NCBI GenBank assembly: GCA_026018925.1
Contig: JAKSZU010000002.1
Span: forward strand, 54,020,337 to 54,084,336
Direction of reading: 5' to 3'
Origin: Tupaia tana
Taxonomy: Eukaryota; Chordata; Mammalia; Scandentia; Tupaiidae
Length of the DNA: 64,000 bases
Under the pieces are notes generated by a model that saw only the letters and a list, made by a program, of their open reading frames with translations, made no database searches and was not told where the DNA came from. A program made the translations under genes and the position numbers. Shown here piece by piece: positions 12,820 to 22,911 of this stretch. Every line of letters begins with the position of its first letter. Within the stretch, counting starts at the first letter, position 1.

Positions 12820-12965
12820 GGGACCAGCAGTTGGCATAATGGCTATGTTGCTGGACTCCCATGTAGTAACCATGGTTTGAGTCCCAGACCCGGTGGCTTA
12901 AACTCATGCCAGACACGTGTGCATGCATGCCCAAGATCCTGAGAGGGGTTGCAGCGTGGCCATTC
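12820..12965 (+). mobile_element. tRNA-derived SINE, 3'-truncated
   Basis: A good head (GGGACCAGCAGTTGGCATAATGG) and box-B region run to GTTGCAGCGTGGCCATT and then stop without the CT tract or A-tail. This is probably a later deletion, not a primary 5' truncation. Confidence 0.88.
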
Positions 12966-14421
12966 TGAGACAACAGGACAGAAAATGTAGATCTGGCACA
13001 GAACTGACTCGCCCAAGGGGAGGGAGGAGGCCAGGGTCTTGAGAGCTGGCCTGAGAAAAGCCACCAGGTCTTTTTTGGAGTGTTTATGGCTTTATATGTG
13101 GGATGGACGCAAGCTGTTAGAGGGTCCAGGAGAAAGCCACATTGCCTTGCCTTCTATAAAAGATCCTCCTTTTTTGCTTCTCAGTATACTTGTACAGGTT
13201 CCAGACCTGTATGTGGGAGGCAAAAACTAAATTAAAGTGTGTGTATCACACAGAGGACAGATAGTCCCACTTACCTTTCCTCCTTAAACCCTTACCAAGT
13301 CACACACACGATAATAAGAGAGAACCGATGTTAGTGGTTATGGTATGTGCTCCCAAGCCACCATTTTGCTTTTTCACAGAATACAATATTTTTTATGTTG
13401 ACACCTTCTAGGTGAGAGGACAGGATAGTGTTTCTCCTTCCAAGGTTTCCATGGGGGTAGTTTTTGTTTTGGGGAGTGGAGGAACAGCAGGGTTTTTGAA
13501 GAATACCTTGAGTAGAGGCCAGCCTTAGTCCAAGGTGGAGCAGATCGTGCCAGTGATTGTCTTGGATGCTTATTTTATGGATTAATCAGTGTTCGTGAAG
13601 CAATGTCAGCACTATGCCTTTATTATTTCAACTGTCCACTGGGTATGGAGAAAATAAATCATTTTTGTCCTCTTTGCAGCATAACTTTACATGCTTTAAA
13701 GACTTATGGCTCCCCTTGGTCTCTTTCCTTATAAACCAAACATATGCCATTGTAATGCTTTTGTCTCATAAGACTTATTTTTCAAAATTTAATCATTCTC
13801 ATTTTTTTCTCTGAAACTTCTTTGATTGGTCTGCATTGATTTTGAAATTTGGAACTTGAAGAAGAATATACTCAGCATCCCCACTAGGTTTGTACTTCAT
13901 GAAGGCCAAATCAAGAGTAATGAACACATGCCAATTCGACATGAGAGTAAAGTCCCTGCAAGCCCAGCCCAATGCACCATGGTCTGTTGTTACCATGGGG
14001 CCCTCTGTGGAATTGGAAATCATTTACTACTCCTCTTGCTTAACCAGACCAAATATCCCAGTTCTCAGCTTGCTGTAGATTTGATCATATGGGAACTACT
14101 TTGTTTTTTATTGATGCTGAGTTTATTGATTGAAACCCCATCTCTAATTTCAACACTACTTTATTATCCTCTTTCACGCTATACCACCTTTTTCAGTGTC
14201 CTGATACTTTACCATAAATGTCTTGGTCTGACAATAATCACGTCTTTTGGGTACGTATTAAGTTGGCTAAAGAAAACCTTTCACTAACTTATTCATGTTT
14301 TCAGTGTTAACGAGATTTCTTTACGTGCACGGATATGTAACAGAGATAATGTGACAGGGAATGAGAAATGGATGGTCCTGGCCTCGAGAACCAGGTTCCT
14401 TTTGCCAATTGTCTGTAACCA
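12966..14421. other. Unassigned intergenic DNA
   Basis: An open frame of 153 codons at 13826-14287 (+) exists, but it is hydrophobic, overlaps open frames on the other strand and resembles no known protein. I treat it as chance. No repeat was recognised. Confidence 0.4.
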
Positions 14422-14504
14422 TTGGGTTGTTGGAAAAATCATGACACATTTTTACATAGAAAAACATAGGAAAAAACCATGACAGGACTTTTCCGACAAC
14501 CGAA
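14422..14504. mobile_element. Palindromic mariner-type MITE, copy 1
   Basis: 83 bp whose two ends are inverted repeats: left TTGGGTTGTTGGAAAAATCA, right ends TTTTCCGACAACCGAA. TA follows the right end; the left flank is CA, probably a mutated TA. It shares its terminal sequence with 34409-34481 and 50641-50913. Confidence 0.82.
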
Positions 14505-14962
14505 TAGTGACATAAATTGAGTCCATACTTTCTCTTTTCTCTTGGAGATAATTCAAATTCAGAGTCAATACTTGATCAAGGCTTATTCTGTAACTGGGCA
14601 CAGTGGACTCACTACTTCCAGTGAACAATCCATCCTGCATTCTCTCTCCTGTACACACACCACCACCATGTTTTCTCTGTTCATGAGAGTTTTTATTTTA
14701 TAACTAGAAGCAAGAAGAGAGGAGGATGTTGGAGGACATAATGTAACATCTTCCCAACTCAGTCCCAAGGAGGAAGTGTGATTCATCCGGGGGATGCATA
14801 TTCGGAGCTGATAGAACCATTTACACTCTGGGAACAAGCCCAGGTTACAAAGCACGACTCCGGTATGGGGGAGAGGGCCATTCTCTCAGCCACATCAGGA
14901 ACCCCACATTATTCTGGAGCTCTGAAGATTGTGTGTTGGGTCCATTAGAAGACAGCACCCTA

Positions 14963-15250
14963 GGGCCATCTGGTGACGTGGTGGTTGAGGTAGCTGAATC
15001 CCACATGACCGATTCTGCAGTTTGAGTCCCAGATCCAACAGCATGAAAAACACACTGGGTGCATATGCCCAAAATCCCAAAAGGAGGGAGAAATTGAGAA
15101 GGGATTGCAGTGTAATCATTCTCCACAGATACTTTCTCATTTTCCTTTCTAATTCCCTATCTGTTGCTCTCTTTTCAAGCACCTATGCCTTCTGGAAAAT
15201 TTAAAAAAGAAGGAGAAGGAGAACGGGAAGAAGAGGAGGAAGAAGAAAAT
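14963..15250 (+). mobile_element. tRNA-derived SINE, diverged
   Basis: Head GGGCCATCTGGTGACGTGG, box-B region GTTTGAGTCCCAG, AACACACTGGGTGCATATGC, CT-rich stretch, then an A/G-rich tail (AAAAAAGAAGGAGAAGG). Confidence 0.85.
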
Positions 15251-15514
15251 AATATCCTTGACATGTGGCTTTTGGGTCTCACGATAAGTGTACTCATTCG
15301 AAGTATCTGAGAAAGACTAATTGTTGCTGTCTTTGCTCACTTCCTGAAGATTTCTAATAAACGTAGAAAATGGGGGTGTGCCAACTAATATGGAGACTTA
15401 ATATTGATAGGTAGTGAGATCAAAACTCTCAAATTCCTGACTAGAGTGGGCAATGTGGGTATAGAGGAGTGGGGCGTACTAAAGCAGGAACAGTAAAATT
15501 ATCTCAACTGGTTC

Positions 15515-15680
15515 CACATTGGGCACTTGAAATAATTTTCCTTATCCACAGAATAACCCTATGACATAAATACCATCATCCTTACTTTTAAATAAGTAAA
15601 GTTAAACTAATAGAGGTCAAGTGACTTGATTAAACTAGGATTTCACTTTACAACTGATTGGTTCAAAGATCATTCTTTCC
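15515..15680 (-). mobile_element. MIR SINE remnant
   Basis: Antisense MIR pattern: GGGCACTTGAAATAATTTTCC, AATAACCCTATGACATAAAT, TAAGTAAAGTTAAACTAATAG, GTCAAGTGACTTG. Confidence 0.65.
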
Positions 15681-16249
15681 ATGCTATCATTGACTTATTT
15701 ATTATGAGTGGAATTTCCTTTTACATTCTTTCATGGTGATGTCTATGTAAACGTAATCTGCTTTTAGAGAGAGGGCTCACTCTCATCATTTTAGACAATA
15801 AAATGACTCATCGTTATTCTCCCCTTATAGGAAACTTCTGGAGGACTGGAGAGTGGATGATGCTTCAGTACATCTTTCTCCCATAACAGAAAAATTATCC
15901 CAAATCTGGTCTTAGGCAAAACTTTTCTGTGTAACAAAACTCTATAACCTTCTTGGGGAAAAAAGTGCTTACCCAAGTTTTTGCTGAATTTGAATGGAAT
16001 GAACATTTGGTTTGGGGAATTAGTTACTCACCCTATCAGTTGACATTCAGCTGTTTGTCACAAAAGAGCTCAGAAACATTTAACCAGGCATTCTGCTATT
16101 TTGTACCTAACAACGGTATTGCACCATTCTCTCTTTTTGTAAAGTATCTCTGACTTGGTCCACTCTGGTTTTTTTCCCTTGCATGCATAATTATAATAAT
16201 GTTTTGATACTTGCTCACAACTAAATTGTCAGAATTTTTAACACTTAAA

Positions 16250-16485
16250 AATAATGGCTATTAGTAGTTCACATTTATTGAACCTCTGAAATATGTTTGG
16301 CAAGGTTCTAAGCACATCACGTGTTATACTATTTGACCTCCCAACCATCTGATTAAGTGGACACCACAGTTGAGAAAATTGAGACCTAGAAAAATAAAGT
16401 AATTTGCCCAGAAGAGTAGAGCTGGGATACGAATTCAATTAGCTTCCAATCCTGTGCTTCTAACTGTTACACCATACTTCTTCCT
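16250..16485 (-). mobile_element. MIR SINE
   Basis: Antisense MIR from AATAATGGCTATTAGTAG and TTCACATTTATTGA through GAGAAAATTGAGACCTAG, GTAATTTGCCCAGA and AGAGCTGGGATACGAATTC to GTGCTTCTAACTGTTACACC. Confidence 0.85.
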
Positions 16486-16514
16486 GGTAATGCTTCAAGA
16501 AGACTTTCCTTTAT

Positions 16515-16761
16515 CTATGTATGTATGTATGTATGTATTTATGCTATAAGGCATGTGTGCTCACCAGAAAGGGGGGGATTTCCTCCCCCCAGTGGGGAGG
16601 GCCACGTTGCAATCTTCCTCTAGTCTCCTTTCAGGACTTTGAGCACATGCGCACACGCACACGTGCCTGATCTGATTTTCAAGCGACCTAGTCCATGACT
16701 CAAACCATGTAACCAGTCATATGGGATCCAGCGCCATAACCTCCATGCCATCTACTGACCC
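16515..16761 (-). mobile_element. tRNA-derived SINE with ATGT microsatellite tail
   Basis: The tail has become (ATGT)n at about 16515-16545, followed by GCTATAAGGCATGTGTGC, the GA region, antisense box B and the head ending CATCTACTGACCC. Confidence 0.88.
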
Positions 16762-16847
16762 TAGACTCTCCTTTATTTTTAAAGGCTTGATTACTTTTGT
16801 CTTTGTGAGACTTTCCATATTGATGTACTTGGTTATTTTTTCTCTTG

Positions 16848-19306
16848 TTTATTATTATTTTTTTATTATTCATACATTAAATCACTATACATCATTTAGA
16901 TTGTGAAGAGACTTTACCCAGGATGATATATACCTCAGTCCAGCCCAGTTGAGACCACCATATACATCCTTGTCAACAGATAATGAACATTATCTGGGTC
17001 CCACAAGTGTCTTACTTCTCCATTCCCCCCCAAATTTCCTATGTTCTTCCCCTCCCACACTCTCTTTCCACTTTATCTCTAGTGTTCATTATAATTTTTA
17101 ATACTTTTATGTTCTCCAGTCTTTCAGTCTCTAGAGTGCGGACAATCGGTATATGTTAAGTGGAGACAAACAATGTCTCTCTTTCATAGCCTGACTTGCT
17201 TTACTCAGCAACAACTCTTCCATACTCGTCCACTTTATATCAAATTCCAGGGCCTTTTTGTTCTTTATGGTTGAATAGTATTCCATGGAGTATGTTTGCC
17301 ACAATTTTTCAATCTATTCATCTGTTCATGCACATTTAGGTTGGTTCCATGTCTTAGCAATCGTGAATAATGCTGCAATGAAAATAGTTGTGCAAGTGCT
17401 TTTCCGACTGAGTGCTCTCCTGTCCTTTGGGAGATACCCAGGTAGATACCCAGGGGTGGAATTGCTGGATCATATGGTAATTCTATTTGAAGGCCTTTGA
17501 GGAACCTCCATATCGTTCTCCACAGTGGCTGGACCAATTTACATTCCCACCAGCAGTATAGGAGTGTTCCCCTTTCACCACATCCTCTCTAGCACTTATC
17601 ATTATTTGTTTTTGTAATCTTCACCATTCTCACTAGGGTTAGGCGGTATCTCATTGTGGTTTTGATCTGCATCTCCCTTACAATAAGGGATGTTGAACAT
17701 TTTTTCATATGCTTTTTGGCTGTTTGTATGTCTTCCTTAGAGAGTTGTTTATTCAGTTCATTTTTCCATCTTAATTGGGTTAATCATTTTCTTCTGGATA
17801 AACTGCTTGAGTTCCCTGTGTATTCTGGTTATCAGTCCCTTATCTGAAGAGCAGTTAACAAAAATTCTCTCCCATTCCAAGGGTTGTCCATTCACACTAA
17901 TTACAGTGTCCTTTGCTGTGCAGAAACTCCTTAATCTGATGTAATCCCACATGTCTATTTGGGGGGGTAATTGCCTGTGCTTAGGGGGTCTTGCTTAAGA
18001 TATTTTTGCCTACCCCAATGTCTCCCAGAGTTTCCCCAGTTTTTTCCACCAGTAGTTTTATAATTTGCAATCTTAGATTTAGATCTTTGATCCACTTTGA
18101 GTTGTTTTTTGTTAATGGTGACAGATAGGAGTTCAGATTCATCTTTCTGCAGGTGGATACCCAGTTTTCCAACACCATTTGCTAAGCAGGTTTCACTTTT
18201 CCTACTGGATTGGCTGGTACCCTGTCAAAGATGAGTTGGCTGTATGTTTTGGGGTTTATTTCTGGAGTCTCTACTCTGTTCCATTGGTCCTCATGTCTAT
18301 TTTTGTGCCAATATCATGCTGTTTTGATTATCACAGCTTTGTAATATATTTTGGGTCAGGAAGTGAGATGCCATCTACTCTAGTCTTCTTGTGTAGGATG
18401 ACTTTAGCAAAATGGGGTCTTTTATGGTTCCAGACAAATTCTATGATTGTCTTTTTCTAGATCTGTGAAGAATGTCTCTTGTAATACTAGAGGGATTGCA
18501 TTAAACATGTAGATTAATTTGGGTAGCATTACCATTTTTACTTTACTGATTCTGCCAATCTGGGAACATGAGATGTTCTTCCACTTTTTAGTGTACTTTT
18601 CCTTTTTAAGGTTTTCATAGTTTTTCTTGTAGAGATCTTTGACTTCCATGGTTAGTTTTATTCCTAAGTATCTTATACTTCTTGTGGCTATGGTAAATGG
18701 AATTACATTCTTCAGTTCTGTCTCTGTCTGCTTGTTGTTTGTATATAGAAATGCTATAGATTTTTGTAAGTTAATTTTGTATTGCCACTTTACTGTATGC
18801 ATTTATTACTTCAAGAAGATGTTTCATGGATACTGTTGGGTCTTCTAAGTATACAGTCATGTCATCTGCAGACAGAGACAATTTCAGCTCTTATTTCCCT
18901 ATTTAAATGCCTTTTATTTCCTTCTCTTGTCTGATCACATTGGCTAGAACTTCCGGTACTATATTGAACAGGAGCAGAGAAAGTGGGCAGCTTTGTCTTG
19001 TACCCGTTTTTAGTGAAAAAGCTTTCAGCTTTTCCCCATTCAGTATGTTAGCTGTAGGTTTTTCATAAATGGCTTTTATTATGCTGAGAAACGGTCCTCC
19101 TATGCAATTTTACCAAGAGTCTTGATCATAAAGGTATGTTGTATTTTGTTGAATGCTTTTTCCACATCAATTGAAATGATCCTATGGTTTTTATCTTTCT
19201 TTCTGTTAATATGGTGTATTACATTTATGGTTTTGCATATGTTGAGGCACTCTTGCATCCCTGGAATAAAGCCTATCTGTTTGTAATTCCCCCCCCCCCC
19301 CCCCAC
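16848..19306 (-). mobile_element. L1 LINE, 5'-truncated, ORF2 C-terminal half plus 3'UTR
   Basis: On the minus strand, ORF2 fragments read ELPYDPAIPPLGIYLG (about 17440-17500), the VGKALAQ region, KWIKDLNLR (about 18080-18110), [11 protein letters not shown] (near 18670) and MPKL/KTLGKIA-type segments to about 19290. Stops and frameshifts split the frame, so it is inactive. The A-rich 3' end is at the left, about 16850. The 5' truncation point at the right is marked by a run of C bases (19290-19305), not by L1 5'UTR. As an RT-bearing LINE it is the class that could mobilise the local SINEs. Confidence 0.93.
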
Positions 19307-19607
19307 CCCACTGGACTTTCAAGTCTAGAGAAATAGGGCAAAGTTGTTACCTCTTGGTTTTGTTTCTTGATCTGGTTAAAATTTTTGTAATCATGCTATG
19401 TTCTTTGTCTTACCCTTGGTCCCTGTCCATGAGTGGAAAGGACATACTCAATGTCCAGATATTAAAGATATTGAAGGTCTAGGACAGAGCAGAGAGAAGC
19501 AAAGTCGTCTGTAGAAAGTCTTCTGAGCCTATCTCTTGTGTTTAATAAAACACTGTGGATGACAATATCTATGATTGTTCTCAACCCAAAGATTCAAAGT
19601 AATGTGA

Positions 19608-19796
19608 GGGACCAGCAGGTGGTATGGTGATTAGGGTGCTGGACACCCACATGGCTGACCATGATTCAAGTCTCAGACCTGGTGGCTTGATTTCTCTCTC
19701 TGTGTGTGTGTGTGGGGGGGGGGGGGGATGTATGTCTGGTCAAATTAAAATAAATGAATGAATAAAGAAAATAAAATGGATAATTCTTTAAAAAAT
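19608..19796 (+). mobile_element. tRNA-derived SINE, short form, with target duplication
   Basis: Head GGGACCAGCAGGTGGTATGG and box-B region TTCAAGTCTCAG are followed directly by a short CT/GT/G-run tract and GGTCAAATTAAAATAAATG. The long-form middle is absent. The perfect 10-bp duplication AGTAATGTGA is at 19598-19607 and 19797-19806. Confidence 0.93.
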
Positions 19797-19974
19797 AGTA
19801 ATGTGATTTCTAGAGCAAACAACAAGGATGGCTGATCAATCTAAAATTAGCAAGCCAAGAGTAATATTGAAAATGCTCACCCTGACTTAAGTCCATACAC
19901 CCTTAAGCTTTGGTCCAGAATAAGACTGAAAAATATGAGGCAGACTATAATAACAAAACCAAAAACCAAAAACA

Positions 19975-20035
19975 AACAGAAAGAAAATAAAAACAAACAA
20001 ACAAATAAAAACCAAAAAACCAAACCAAACAAAAG
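19975..20035 (+). repeat. AAAC/AAAT-rich simple repeat
   Basis: Runs of AAAACAAACAAACAAATAAA type without an identifiable parent element. Confidence 0.7.
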
Positions 20036-20239
20036 CGCTTTACAGAGCTTTTCATTGATAGTTGAGTTCAGAATAACTGCTGATCATTGAGATCTGCTTG
20101 ATGTAGGAGAGTGAGCTTGTAGGAGATTGAAGAAGAAAGTAAGACAACACTCTTGTCTTTTAGCAATAACCATATGGTGGCATTTTAAATGATCAGCTTG
20201 GCAGTTTATTCAATTACACTTTTTTTTCTTTTTTTTTTT

Positions 20240-20440
20240 CTTCTTTTTTTTTTAGTACCTTCTGTGGATTCAGCATCCTTCTTGGTGCTAGGCACATACA
20301 GTGAACAAAATAGACCAAAATCCCTGCTTCATGGAGCTTACATTCTAGTAGAATATTACAGGCAGCTAAAAATAAAGAAATGCATTTATAAAAATAGGTG
20401 TAAACTAGTAACTTATCTCATGCTTGAAAATAAACCTAAA
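20240..20440 (-). mobile_element. L2 remnant, antisense end
   Basis: TTGGTGCTAGGCACATACAG followed by CATGGAGCTTACATTCTAG is a characteristic antisense L2 segment. Confidence 0.7.
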
Positions 20441-20819
20441 TGATGACTGCTTTCTTTAATCTGATGCTACATAGAACACTGTAGTGTCCTCTGATTCTCA
20501 GAAGGGTATAACTTTGTTTTACTAACAAATAGGGGCCCAGATGTTTTCTCAGCCTGTATACTTGCAGCTTAACCTGTGGAAAACTGATATGACATAATGG
20601 TTTCTTGGCTTTTTTTTTGGAAGGGAGGGTTTTGTCAAATAAGATAACTTGAAGGTTAAGTTGTATTGTTCTTTAATTACTTTTCTATGTAATTCGGGAA
20701 TATTATTTCGACATTCTTTTCTCAGATTGACTGTACAAATCTCTTTATTTGAATGCTTTTTGAATCAGCGCCTGGGTTTCTTCTAGTTTCCTTGTTAAAA
20801 CATTGTCACTTTCTCAGAA

Positions 20820-21298
20820 TACACTTCAAAATTTTTCTTTCACTTTGCTTGATGGTGATGAATACTTTGGAGAGAAATGAAGACAGGAAGGGAGACAGAG
20901 AGTTTTAGTGAGTGGGAGGAATTCGTAGTGGTCTGAGAAGACTTCACTGACAAGGTAGCATTTGAACAAAGCCCTGCAGGAGATGAGGGATCTAGCCTGT
21001 GGGAATCCAGGGAAAGAATGTTCCAGGAAAGGGAAAGACATGTGAAGAGGTCCTGAGGTGGTTCTGTACCAAGTATTTTCAAAGTACAACAAGAAGTTCA
21101 AGGAAGTATAAGAAGGCCTTTAAGGCTAGCAGAGTGCGAGGGGAAGACTAGGAGTAGATGAGATCAGAGAGGTGATGGGATGAAATAGATCAAGGGGTAG
21201 GTAGTGGAGGGCCTCAAAGGCTGTGGTAAGCCAATGGCTTTTACTGAAGGAGATGGAGAAGTCTCATGCTGAGGAGTGACATGATCTGACTTGTATTT
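20820..21298 (-). mobile_element. L2 remnant, interrupted by a SINE
   Basis: Antisense L2 landmarks occur in order: AGACTTCACTGACAAGGTAG, AAAGAATGTTCCAGG, AGGTCCTGAGGTGG, GAGGAGTGACATGATCTGAC. It resumes after the SINE at about 21550-21720. Confidence 0.72.
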
Positions 21299-21539
21299 AC
21301 TGATTTATTTTAGAGAGATTTTTGATATAGGGTGCGTGTGCTTACCAGAGAGACAGAGAGAGACAGAAAGCAAGAAATCACCCTCTAAGGGGGATGGCCA
21401 TGCCACAATCCCTCTTCCTCCATTCTCCTTGGGCACGTATGCACACGCGCCCGGCATGAGTTTCAAGCTGCTGGGTCCAGGACTTGAACTGTGGTTGGCC
21501 ACACAGAAATGCAGTGATCATACATCTGTTGGTATCTGC
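21299..21539 (-). mobile_element. tRNA-derived SINE inserted in L2
   Basis: Long-form SINE in antisense. The 10-bp duplication ACTTGTATTT flanks it at 21289-21298 and 21540-21549. The host L2 continues after it. Confidence 0.9.
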
Positions 21540-21549
21540 ACTTGTATTT

Positions 21550-21720
21550 TTAAAGGCTCACTCTATGGTCCATACAGGAGACTACAGGAGGGCCAGGGTG
21601 AAAGCAGAGAGACTGACTGGGAGACACTCACCATAATCCACGTGGGAGCTGATGGTGTCTTGGATCAAAGCAGGAGAAAGAACAAGAATATATGTGTATT
21701 TTTTAGATAAAGCCCAAAGG
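21550..21720 (-). mobile_element. L2 remnant, continuation
   Basis: TTAAAGGCTCACTCTATGG and GGGCCAGGGTGAAAGCAG continue the antisense L2 that stops at 21298. Confidence 0.6.
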
Positions 21721-21991
21721 ACTAGGCAGATTGCCTGTGGGGTAAAGACTCCAAGGTAGCCTGACAAAGGCCAGAAGAAGAGACAGAGGAGGGGAGAAGA
21801 CCTCATTCACTGGGCATGACTTTTGAGCTGTCAGTATAAAGATTGGAGCAATCACGCCACTCCTCCTATTGACCAGAATGTATTCAAATTCCCGTCTCCA
21901 CTCTGCGGGAATTTTACTGAACACTGACATGAAAGATACCAAGTTAGGGTTCTCTTCTTTTTTTTTAATAAAAATTATTAATTAAATTTGA

Positions 21992-22048
21992 TATATTTAT
22001 TATTATTATTATTTAATTTGACCAGAGAGGGGCAGAGAGAAAGAGGGA

Positions 22049-22091
<43 letters not shown>

Positions 22092-22173
22092 CAAGCCACC
22101 AGGTCAAGGAGTCAAACTGCGGTCAGTCACGTGGGAGTTCAGCACCTTAACCATCACGTCACCTGCTGGCCCC
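21992..22173 (-). mobile_element. tRNA-derived SINE, short form, with GAAA microsatellite
   Basis: Antisense short form: TTATTATTATTATT tail, TTGACCAGAGAGGGGCAGAG, an expanded (GAAA)n run at about 22045-22092, then antisense box B and a head ending CACCTGCTGGCCC. Confidence 0.9.
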
Positions 22174-22201
22174 TCTCCTTCTTCCTTTTTTTTAGAGAGA
22201 G

Positions 22202-22473
22202 TTTTTTTTTTTTTTTTTCTAAGAGAGATTTTTGCTATAAGGTGCACACACTCACCAGCCAGACAGAGAGAGACAAAGAGAAAGAAAATGAGAAATCATC
22301 CCCCAAAATGGATGGCCACACCGCAATCCTTTCTCCTCCATTCTCCTCTTGGGATTTTGGGCATGCAACTCACACGTGCCCAATGTGAGTTTTAAGCTGC
22401 CACATCCAGGACATGAACCGTGGTCGACTATGTGGGAGGCAAGCAACATAACCATTATGCCATCTGCTGGTCC
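22202..22473 (-). mobile_element. tRNA-derived SINE, long form
   Basis: T-run, GAGATTTTTGCTATAAGGTG, GA-rich region, CTCCATTCTCCTCTTGGG, antisense box-B region and a head ending CATCTGCTGGTCC. It lies directly beside the short-form copy at 21992-22173. Confidence 0.93.
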
Positions 22474-22641
22474 TGCCTCTCTCTCTTCTTTACAGATAGT
22501 CAGCTTTCCTGCTTGGAACAGTTTGTAAAAATATCTTTTTTATCCTCCTATTTCCAACATTGTATGTTAATGGTTTTGATTTGATTCTCATCTTTATTTT
22601 AATTTGCATGTTTAAAATGGCATTTTTGATATTGTATTAAA

Positions 22642-22902
22642 TACCTTTTCTTTTTTTTTTTTTAATTTTTGCTATAATACACTTGCCAGACAGAGACAGA
22701 GAAAGAGGGAAAGTGAAAAATCATCCTCCAGAGGGGATAGCCACACTGTAATCCCTTCTCCAATTTCCTCTTGGGATTTTGGGCACTCTCACACACATCC
22801 CTGGTGTGTTTTTCCAAACTTCTGGTTCTCAGACTTGAACCATGGAGTCAGCCATGTAGGATCTTGTGCCTTATAGAAGAATCTAGAATCCAGTGCTGGC
22901 CC
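22642..22902 (-). mobile_element. tRNA-derived SINE, long form, with target duplication
   Basis: Antisense copy with T-run, CAGACAGAGACAGAGAAAG and a head ending GTGCTGGCC. The 9-bp duplication TGTATTAAA is at 22633-22641 and 22903-22911. Confidence 0.9.
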
Positions 22903-22911
22903 TGTATTAAA

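Noticed and set aside
13826-14287. 153-codon open frame
   Set aside because: Hydrophobic, AT-driven, overlapped by frames in other registers on both strands; no family resemblance.
17265-19306. L1 ORF2 as an active gene
   Set aside because: The frame is split by several stops and shifts and lacks the endonuclease and most of the RT; it is a dead 5'-truncated copy.
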